Source: Xanthobacteraceae bacterium
GTDB taxonomy: Bacteria > Pseudomonadota > Alphaproteobacteria > Rhizobiales > Xanthobacteraceae
Reading direction: 5' to 3'
Length of the DNA: 5,269 nt
Assembly: GCA_030648135.1 (NCBI GenBank)
Contig: JAUSIF010000304.1
Coordinates: 1-5,269, forward strand
The notes below the pieces were generated by a model that saw only the letters and a list, made by a program, of their open reading frames with translations, ran no database searches and was not told where the DNA came from. Both the position numbers and the translations under genes were made by a program. Positions 1-4,223 of this stretch are shown one piece after another (positions within the stretch are counted from its first letter, which is position 1; each line of letters begins with the position of its first letter).

Positions 1-1112
1 CCCTGCGCGCCGGCTTCGACCCGGGCGAGACCGCGCTCGATCGCATAGTCGATCGCCTGATAATAGCAGAGCTCGAAATGCAGGAACGGCCGCTGCTCGG
101 TTGCACCCCAATAGCGGCCATAGATCGTGCGGTGGCCCAGGAAATTGAGCGCGCCCGCGATGAAGCGACCGGCCCGGCGCGCCATGATCAGCACGATGCG
201 ATCGCGCATTTTTTCGCCGACGAGCGAGAAGAACGGACGGTTGAGATAGGGCCAGCCCCATTTGCGCGCGCCGGTGTCCATATAGAAGGAGAAGAATGCG
301 TCCCACACGGCTTCGGTGAAATCGGCGCCGCCGAGGCGGACGATCTCGATGCCTTCTTGAGCCTCGCGCCGCTCGCGCGCGATCGTCTTGCGCTTGCGTG
401 AGGAGAGCCGGCTCAGGAAATCGCCGAAGGAGGCATAGCCCTCGTTCAGCCAATGGAACTGCCGGTCGGTGCGGGCGAGGAAGCCCAGGCCCGTGAGATA
501 GTTGCATTCGGCCTCGGTCGGAAAGGTGACATGGAGCGAGGAGGCGCCTCTGCGCCGCAGGAGTTCGATCGCGCCCGCGATGAGCGCCGCGCGCGCCGCC
601 TCGGCGCGAGGTCCCGGCCTGACCAAGAGCCGCGGCCCGGTCACCGGAGTGAAGGGCACCGCCACCTGCAGCTTGGGATAATAGTCGCCACCGGCGTGCT
701 CATAGGCTTCGGCCCAGCCGTGGTCGAAGACATATTCGCCCTGGGAATGATTTTTTAGATAACAGGGCATGGCGGCGAGCACGCCGGTTTCGTCCTCGAC
801 CAAGACATGCTGGGGCGCCCAGCCGGTGCGCGCCGAGACCGCGCCGGAGTCCTCCAGCGAAGTCAAAAAATCGTGTGAGATGAAAGGGTTATGTGGGTCG
901 TCTTCACGCGCCGAATCCGCTGGTTGAGATTTCGATTCAACGACTTCAGACGGAGATTCCGATTTTTTGCGATCGCCGAGTCCGCCGAGCGGCTTGGCCG
1001 AATCTGTTGAAGTGAATACGGCCGATGCGCCGAAGGCGCAGGCGTCCCAAGCCGCGGCCGGGATCGACCTCATCGCGGCCTCGATGCGAACGGCGAGGGA
1101 ATTCGCGCTCAT
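1..1112 (-). CDS. FemAB/GNAT-like N-acyltransferase (COG3146/DUF482), C-terminus cut by window edge
   Basis: This frame is open from an ATG at 1112 to the left edge, giving 370 codons without a stop; the missing C-terminus is probably some tens of residues. Family landmarks seen in order are IPAAAWDAC (residues 17-25), NPFISHDFL (75-83), TGWAPQHVLVED (about 97-108), YLKNHSQGEYVFDHGWAEAY (about 119-138), YYPKLQVAVPFTPVTGPRLL (about 145-164), and, near the edge, GRYWGATE and CYYQAIDYAIERGLARVEAGAQG as separate blocks. These match the COG3146 acyltransferases, remotely related to the FemAB peptidoglycan enzymes with a GNAT-type fold; the substrate is not known to me. No signal peptide is seen, so it is probably cytoplasmic. 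Residues 27-72 form an unusual Ser/Glu/Lys/Asp-rich segment before NPF that I do not recall in relatives. No strong Shine-Dalgarno precedes 1112; an alternative ATG at 1073 has GAGG five bases upstream, but homology favours 1112. It is probably the last gene shown of a ridA-phosphodiesterase-acyltransferase operon. Confidence 0.8.
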   Translation of the reverse strand, partial: MSANSLAVRIEAAMRSIPAAAWDACAFGASAVFTSTDSAKPLGGLGDRKKSESPSEVVESKSQPADSAREDDPHNPFISHDFLTSLEDSGAVSARTGWAPQHVLVEDETGVLAAMPCYLKNHSQGEYVFDHGWAEAYEHAGGDYYPKLQVAVPFTPVTGPRLLVRPGPRAEAARAALIAGAIELLRRRGASSLHVTFPTEAECNYLTGLGFLARTDRQFHWLNEGYASFGDFLSRLSSRKRKTIARERREAQEGIEIVRLGGADFTEAVWDAFFSFYMDTGARKWGWPYLNRPFFSLVGEKMRDRIVLIMARRAGRFIAGALNFLGHRTIYGRYWGATEQRPFLHFELCYYQAIDYAIERGLARVEAGAQ

Positions 1113-1138
1113 GGGACGCCGACACTCAGCTCGCAAAT

Positions 1139-1268
1139 CTAGAGCCTTATTCGTTTTAATGGAATCAGAGTCGGGCTCTAGCTTTTTGTTTGAGCATGAT
1201 CTTTTCCGAAAACCGGTTCCCACCCCCGGATCAAGTCCGAGGGCAGGCTTTTTCGGGATCATGCTCTA
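1139..1268. repeat. Bipartite palindromic intergenic repeat, copy A
   Basis: This element fills most of the gap between the acyltransferase and phosphodiesterase genes. The left module (1139-1181, 43 bp) has perfect arms CTAGAGCC (1139-1146) and GGCTCTAG (1174-1181), followed by CTTTTTG. The right module (1192-1266) has outer arms GAGCATGATC (1192-1201) and GATCATGCTC (1257-1266), inner arms CCGAAAA (1206-1212) and TTTTCGG (1250-1256), and the core AAAACCGGTTCCCAC (1209-1223). About 25 extra bases sit between core and right arm compared with copy B; they contain a second small hairpin, arms 1223-1230 and 1236-1243, with one mismatch. The right edge carries the stop codon of the phosphodiesterase gene. 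Such elements are common non-coding repeats in Hyphomicrobiales as I remember them; the family name is not certain. Confidence 0.8.
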
Positions 1269-2006
1269 GGGCCGGAAGCCTTCGAAAATCATCTGGTTCG
1301 CCCAGAACCGCGCCCGCCGCCGCTCGGCCTCGCTGCGCACCGTCCAGGTGATGAGCGGCATGCCCCAGACATGGCGGCAGGTCAGCGGCGCCAGGGCCGG
1401 CAGATCGCGCACCGAATAGGCGATGAAATGCGGCGCGGTGGTATAGACGTGCAGGAGATGGCCGAGCATGAAGCGGCGCGGCCAGGACAATTGCGGCCAG
1501 TCGCGGCGGGAATAGCGGCGTTGGGCGACGATGCCGCGCGGTAGCCCGGGCGCATGTTTGCGCAAAGCCGAGACCAGCGCCGGATCGAACGACATGGCGG
1601 CGACCGGGCCGGCATAGCTCAAGAGCTGGGCTGCGACCCGGGCGGCGAGGCGGCTGTCTCCTTTCCAGTCGCTTTTCAGCTCCAGCATCAAAGTCGTCCG
1701 CCCGGCCACCACATCGAGCAGTTCTTGCAGCGTCGGGATGCGCTCGGGTGAAGCGCGGAAGGAAACCGTCTTGAGCTCGGCCGCCGTGCGCGCGGCCACC
1801 GCGCCCGATCCGGTGGTGAGCCGGTCGAGGGTCGCATCGTGAAACACAATGACCTCGCCGTCGGCCGAGAGCTGCAGATCGGCCTCGATCCCGTAATCGG
1901 CGGCGACGGCGGCGGCCGCCGCGGCGAGCGTGTTCTCGACCCGCCCGTCGCCGTGCAGGCCGCGATGGGCGATCGGGCGCGCGGTCAGCCAGTCGAGGTC
2001 CGGCAT
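1266..2006 (-). CDS. Glycerophosphodiester phosphodiesterase family protein (UgpQ-like)
   Basis: The predicted 246-residue cytoplasmic enzyme hydrolyses glycerophosphodiesters, products of phospholipid turnover, to sn-glycerol 3-phosphate and an alcohol. It shows the whole GDPD barrel signature: AHRGLH with catalytic His14, ENT at 24-26, metal-ligand pair E41/D43 in IEADLQ, DGEVIVFHD with the second catalytic His56, IPTLQELL (90-97), LELK with E109, and a C-terminal WTVRSEAER followed by QMIFEGFRP. Length is normal for bacterial cytoplasmic GDPDs and no signal peptide is present. The ATG at 2006 (MPDLDWLTARPIAHRG) is chosen because relatives begin there. The frame stays open 44 codons further upstream, but those codons are translated repeat B and are probably not protein. 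No clear Shine-Dalgarno precedes 2006, because repeat B starts only four bases before it. The TAG stop lies in repeat A. It probably follows ridA in one transcript. Confidence 0.9.
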   Translation of the reverse strand: MPDLDWLTARPIAHRGLHGDGRVENTLAAAAAAVAADYGIEADLQLSADGEVIVFHDATLDRLTTGSGAVAARTAAELKTVSFRASPERIPTLQELLDVVAGRTTLMLELKSDWKGDSRLAARVAAQLLSYAGPVAAMSFDPALVSALRKHAPGLPRGIVAQRRYSRRDWPQLSWPRRFMLGHLLHVYTTAPHFIAYSVRDLPALAPLTCRHVWGMPLITWTVRSEAERRRARFWANQMIFEGFRP

Positions 2007-2010
2007 CGCG

Positions 2011-2144
2011 CTAGACCGCGATCGATCGAGATTGAATCGGGATCGCGGTCCAGCTTTTTGATTGGGCATGATCTTTCTCGCCTCGCTGTCGCTCCGGCGC
2101 AGCGGGTCCGAAAACCGGTTCCCACTTTTCGGGATCATGCGCTA
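2011..2144. repeat. Bipartite palindromic intergenic repeat, copy B
   Basis: This copy occupies nearly the whole 135-base gap between ridA and the phosphodiesterase gene. The left module (2011-2053, also 43 bp) has a perfect 10-bp stem, GACCGCGATC (2014-2023) with GATCGCGGTC (2041-2050), followed by CTTTTTG. The next 25 bases (2053-2077) match copy A (1181-1205) with three differences. The right module has CATGATC (2067-2073) opposite GATCATG (2133-2139), and the core AAAACCGGTTCCCAC (2111-2125) flanked by CCGAAAA and TTTTCGG. Compared with copy A, about 30 extra bases (2078-2107) lie between the left arm and the core, with short arms CGCTG and CAGCG. Thus A and B carry different insertions at different places in the same module. 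The TAG stop of ridA (2142-2144) forms its right edge. Confidence 0.8.
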
Positions 2145-2633
2145 GCGGATCTCGAACACGGCTTCGACCTCGACCGCGGCGTCCAAGGGCAATTGCGCCA
2201 CTCCGAGGGTGGTGCGGGCGTGGCGGCCGGCGTCGCCCAAGACCGCCACCATCAAATCGGAGGCGCCGTTCATCACCTGCGGCAACGGGCCGTAGCTCGG
2301 CAGCGCATTGATGAAGCCGCCGAGGCGCACGCAGCGCTTGATCTTGTCGAGACTGCCGAGCGCGGCCTTGGCCTGGGCCAAGAGATTGATGGCGCAGATC
2401 TTCGCCGCCTCCTGGCCCAGCTCGAGCGAAACCACGGCGCCGAGCTTGCCCTTGATGGCCTTGCCGCCGGGGGAGGCCGAAACCTGGCCGGAGCAAAACA
2501 GCAATTTGCCCGCGCGCACCGCCGGCACGTAGTTCGCAACCGGCGCGGGCGGGGAGGGAAGTGTGATGCCGAGCTCGGCCAGGCGTTTTTCGATCTTGCC
2601 GGGCCTTCCGGTCTTGCCGGTCTTGCCTGCCAT
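2142..2633 (-). CDS. RidA family protein (YjgF/YER057c/UK114)
   Basis: The predicted 163-residue cytoplasmic protein belongs to the RidA superfamily, trimeric proteins whose founding members hydrolyse reactive enamine/imine intermediates to 2-ketoacids and ammonia. Landmarks are RLAELGITLP (17-26), NYVPAVRAGKLLFCSGQ (34-50), a central region with GFINALPSY, and the C-terminal ART...LPLDAAVEVEAVFE. Arg140 aligns with the carboxylate-binding Arg105 of E. coli RidA and Glu155 with Glu120, at the same 15-residue spacing, so the pocket looks intact. The longer N-terminus and GITLP block suggest the YjgH/Atu-type subgroup rather than classical RidA, so the natural substrate is uncertain and I give no symbol. 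The ATG at 2633 is chosen over one 20 codons upstream because it has a strong Shine-Dalgarno and fits relatives. Residues 3-8 (GKTGKT) come from a 9-bp tandem duplication at 2610-2627. It is the first gene of the minus-strand group. Confidence 0.9.
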   Translation of the reverse strand: MAGKTGKTGRPGKIEKRLAELGITLPSPPAPVANYVPAVRAGKLLFCSGQVSASPGGKAIKGKLGAVVSLELGQEAAKICAINLLAQAKAALGSLDKIKRCVRLGGFINALPSYGPLPQVMNGASDLMVAVLGDAGRHARTTLGVAQLPLDAAVEVEAVFEIR

Positions 2634-2636
2634 GGG

Positions 2637-2644
2637 CTTCCTCC
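2637..2644 (-). promoter_or_regulatory. Ribosome binding site of the RidA gene
   Basis: Read on the minus strand this is GGAGGAAG, with GGAGG about seven bases before the ATG at 2633. It is the strongest Shine-Dalgarno in the minus-strand operon, and it decides the start against the upstream in-frame ATG at 2693. Confidence 0.75.
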
Positions 2645-2746
2645 CGCCGCCATCTCGCGCCGCAGTCTTGGCCGATCGCGGCGGCGGGGGCAACCGTTCT
2701 TGGTCCAGCTTGGACTATCTTGCACCGGTGCCGTTTTGTCGCCATC

Positions 2747-2835
2747 TAGAGCGCGTTCAGTAAAAGTGGGAACCGGTTTTACGGACGCAATCAAGCTTGC
2801 GCAGATTGCGTAAACTTATCTGCATACGCGCTCTA
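2747..2835. repeat. Palindromic intergenic repeat, copy C (divergent form, core inverted)
   Basis: The element lies between the ridA leader and the eipB upstream region. It has perfect 10-bp terminal arms TAGAGCGCGT (2747-2756) and ACGCGCTCTA (2826-2835). Inside are two further hairpins: GTAAAA (2760-2765) with TTTTAC (2777-2782) around the core, and ACGCAAT (2785-2791) with ATTGCGT (2805-2811). GCAGAT (2801-2806) and ATCTGC (2818-2823) offer an alternative pairing. The 15-base core GTGGGAACCGGTTTT (2766-2780) is the reverse complement of the core in copies A and B, and the CTAGAGC edge is shared, but the CATGATC arms are absent. It seems to be a related but different member of the repeat family. 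I see no clear ridA promoter in it. Confidence 0.7.
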
Positions 2836-2848
2836 ACTCTTTTAGTGG

Positions 2849-2961
2849 GCGCGCTTTCCGGGCGGTTGACCACCCCAAGTCGGCTATAGCCGACTTGGGC
2901 AATATTGCATGCCGATCTCGGGTAAACTCGAGATCGGTATCCACTCAGCCTGAAAGCGCGC
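2849..2961. repeat. Cluster of abutting palindromes upstream of eipB
   Basis: Terminal 10-bp inverted repeats GCGCGCTTTC (2849-2858) and GAAAGCGCGC (2952-2961) enclose four palindromes laid almost end to end: a perfect loopless 26-bp palindrome (2874-2899), GCAATATTGC (2899-2908), GCATGC (2907-2912), and a hairpin with 9-bp arms CCGATCTCG (2912-2920) and CGAGATCGG (2929-2937) around an 8-base loop. No gene is encoded here. It could be a small palindromic mobile element, a complex operator or a structured transcript. The arms and palindromes are read directly from the sequence; any function is inference. Confidence 0.6.
2874..2899. promoter_or_regulatory. Perfect 26-bp palindrome, candidate operator or cruciform
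   Basis: Each half reads CCCAAGTCGGCTA followed by its exact reverse complement, with no spacer. It lies about 140 bases before the eipB start and upstream of the candidate eipB promoter, where a dimeric regulator could act. The half-site GCCGACTTGG recurs at 4210-4219, next to the FecR gene stop. A role as a protein-binding site is inference; it may instead be part of a repeat element. Confidence 0.4.
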
Positions 2962-2983
2962 TTGCTGGGCAGAGAGGGGCCGA

Positions 2984-3012
2984 TTGTACCGCCCGCCGCC
3001 GCGACTTATGCT
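2984..3012 (+). promoter_or_regulatory. Candidate sigma-70-type promoter of eipB
   Basis: TTGTAC (2984-2989) and TATGCT (3007-3012) are separated by 17 bases. The -10 keeps the TAT..T pattern; the -35 keeps only TTG. Transcription would start near 3019, giving a short leader that still contains the eipB ribosome binding site. The match is moderate and no experimental support can be seen. Confidence 0.35.
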
Positions 3013-3024
3013 GCGGGCATCATC

Positions 3025-3030
3025 GAGGGA
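3025..3030 (+). promoter_or_regulatory. Ribosome binding site of eipB
   Basis: GAGGGA lies five bases before the ATG at 3036. It supports this start over the 47-codon upstream extension, which would translate part of the palindrome cluster. Confidence 0.75.
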
Positions 3031-3035
3031 ATCAG

Positions 3036-3872
3036 ATGGTCTGGCGCAGGTCGATTTGGCTGTTTCCGCTGCTCGCAATCGTCGTCGTCGGCGCGACGGT
3101 GCGCGAGGCCGCCGCCCAGGCGGTGCCGCTGGTGCCGCATCGCGCGATCTATGAGCTCGCGCTCGATCCCAACAAGGCCAGCAACAAGATCGACCGGGCG
3201 ACCGGCCGCATCGCCTTCGAGGTGACCGGCAATGCCTGCGAGGGCTATGCGGTCTCGCTGCGCCAGGTGACCGAGCTCGACAGCGGCGAGGGCCGCAAGA
3301 CCGTGAGCGACCTGCGCAGCATCACCTGGGAGGACGGGGCGGCGAAGTCCTACCGCTTCAAGACCCAGAACTATCTCAACGAGGACCTGAAGGACGAGGT
3401 CGACGGCAGCGTCGAGCGGGCGGCGGACGGCGGGTTTTCCGTGCGTCTGGCCAAGCCCAAGGCCGTGCCGTTTCCGCTGCGCGGGCCGATCCTGCTGCCG
3501 ACCGAGCATTTGCGGAAACTGATCGTGGCCGGCGGCGCGGGCGAGCGCATCCTCGAGGCCAAGGTCTATGACGGCGCCCCCGACGGCAAGAAGGTCTATG
3601 AAACGCTCTCGGTCATCGGCGCCGTCGTCGGCGGCAAAGGCGAGCTGGAGGAGCCGGCGAAGAAGCCGGAACTCGTCTCGATCAAGCGCTATCCGGTGAC
3701 CGTCAGCTATTTCGACGAAGGCGCCGGCGAACGGACGCCCTCCTATGTGCTCGGTTTCGAGCTCTACGAGAACGGCGTGAGCCGGGCGCTCAGGCTCGAC
3801 TACGGCGGCTTCGCGCTGCGCGGCGACCTGAAGAGCATCGAGTTTTTGAAGACGACGCCGTGCCCGAAGTGA
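3036..3872 (+). CDS. eipB: Cell envelope integrity protein EipB (DUF1849), periplasmic
   Basis: The predicted 278-residue protein carries a signal peptide: basic MVWRR, a hydrophobic stretch (about 7-20), then REAAAQA with probable cleavage near residue 28. The mature protein begins VPLVPHRAIYELALD and continues with GRIAFEVTGNACEGY, RQVTELDSGEG, SDLRSITWEDG, KSYRFKTQNYLNE, VDGSVER, PLRGPILLPTEH and a Tyr/Phe-rich strand region. Cys68 (in NACEGY) and Cys276 (third from the end) match the two cysteines that form the conserved disulfide in Brucella EipB. That protein folds as a beta-spiral and is needed for envelope integrity under stress; its molecular action is unsettled. Length agrees with the family. 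The ATG at 3036 is chosen over an open frame back to 2895 because a signal peptide starts directly there and GAGGGA (3025-3030) lies five bases upstream. It diverges from ridA, stands alone on the plus strand and ends at a strong hairpin. Confidence 0.92.
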   Translation: MVWRRSIWLFPLLAIVVVGATVREAAAQAVPLVPHRAIYELALDPNKASNKIDRATGRIAFEVTGNACEGYAVSLRQVTELDSGEGRKTVSDLRSITWEDGAAKSYRFKTQNYLNEDLKDEVDGSVERAADGGFSVRLAKPKAVPFPLRGPILLPTEHLRKLIVAGGAGERILEAKVYDGAPDGKKVYETLSVIGAVVGGKGELEEPAKKPELVSIKRYPVTVSYFDEGAGERTPSYVLGFELYENGVSRALRLDYGGFALRGDLKSIEFLKTTPCPK

Positions 3873-3893
3873 ACGGCGGCCGGCGGACATAAG

Positions 3894-3938
3894 CAACGCG
3901 GGCGGGAAACAGCTGCCCGCCCGCGTTGAAGCGTTTTG
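3894..3938 (+). terminator. Intrinsic terminator of eipB, shared with the convergent small gene
   Basis: A perfect 13-bp GC-rich stem, CAACGCGGGCGGG (3894-3906) with CCCGCCCGCGTTG (3916-3928), encloses a 9-base loop. On the plus strand it is followed by AAGCGTTTTGTCTT, a T-rich though not unbroken tail. It begins 22 bases after the eipB stop and, read on the minus strand, 12 bases after the stop of the small membrane protein gene. It probably works best for eipB, because the minus-strand side has no T-run. Confidence 0.8.
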
Positions 3939-3940
3939 TC

Positions 3941-4108
3941 TTACACTTTCACCAGACAGCCGGCCGCGAGCACGACATAGCCCGCGACGGCCAGCCAGAA
4001 TTGATACTCGGTCGCGTACGGGATGGCCACGTAATGGGCAACCACGGCCAGCGCGGCGAGGATCAGTGAGATCAGGAAGATCAGCTGCGACGGTGCGTTG
4101 ATTTTCAT
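3941..4108 (-). CDS. Conserved small two-helix membrane protein, 55 residues
   Basis: This short frame starts MKINAPSQLIF and ends GCLVKV before TAA. It has two hydrophobic segments: about residues 8-29 (LIFLISLILAALAVVAHYVA) and about 36-52 (QFWLAVAGYVVLAAGCL). They are separated by a short loop, IPYATEY, and flanked by Lys at both ends. This is a hairpin-like inner-membrane protein. I recall similar MKINxPxQLxFLISL proteins, with QFW and GCL motifs, as frequent hypothetical proteins in Hyphomicrobiales; their function is unknown to me. The nearest possible ribosome binding sites are GGGG eight bases before the ATG, or GGAGG about 19 bases away with a CCCC-AAA-GGGG mini-hairpin (4114-4124) between them. 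It lies downstream of the FecR gene on the same strand, 115 bases apart, in a gap with no clear promoter, and converges with eipB. Confidence 0.75.
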   Translation of the reverse strand: MKINAPSQLIFLISLILAALAVVAHYVAIPYATEYQFWLAVAGYVVLAAGCLVKV

Positions 4109-4207
4109 TTTGGCCCCTTTGGGGTTTGCCTCCGAAGAATTGAAACTCCTTAATCATGCGCCGAATCGTGCGCCGCCGCCATGGCTAAGTGTGCGGGGCA
4201 GGGGAAT

Positions 4208-4222
4208 GCGCCGACTTGGCGC
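4208..4222 (-). other. Short hairpin directly after the FecR gene stop
   Basis: The arms GCGCC (4208-4212) and GGCGC (4218-4222) flank the loop GACTT, one base after the TAA stop of the FecR gene as transcribed. No T-run follows on the minus strand, so a terminator is doubtful. It may only pause transcription or mark the 3' end. The overlapping GCCGACTTGG also occurs in the 26-bp palindrome. Confidence 0.3.
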
Positions 4223-4223
4223 G

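Noticed and set aside
967..1269. Plus-strand frame of 100 codons over the acyltransferase start and repeat A
   Set aside because: It translates the antisense of the acyltransferase N-terminus and then repeat A. There is no family resemblance and no start signals.
1839..2813. Long plus-strand open frame (324 codons) across the phosphodiesterase and ridA genes
   Set aside because: It runs antisense to two recognisable enzymes and through two repeats. The translation is Arg/Gly/Ala-rich without any motif, typical of high-GC shadow frames.
2866..2890. TTGACC with TATAGC as an eipB promoter in the 26-bp palindrome
   Set aside because: The spacing is only 13 bases, too short for sigma-70, and the TATA is simply the centre of the palindrome.
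1139..2961. CRISPR-like array or insertion sequence
   Set aside because: The repeats are few, unevenly spaced, palindromic and lie between genes, with no spacers, cas genes or transposase. They fit dispersed intergenic palindromes.
2895..3035. 47-codon N-terminal extension of EipB
   Set aside because: It would place Cys/Arg-rich translated palindromes before a proper signal peptide. The ATG at 3036 has GAGGGA at ideal spacing.
3006..4157. Minus-strand open frame of 383 codons opposite eipB
   Set aside because: It is antisense to eipB, whose signal peptide, family motifs and ribosome binding site are clear, and it also crosses the terminator and the small membrane gene out of frame.
4150..4182. 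Ten-codon ATG frame (MAAAHDSAHD) as leader peptide before the small membrane gene
   Set aside because: There is no ribosome binding site and no regulatory codon run, and the low-complexity composition fits chance.
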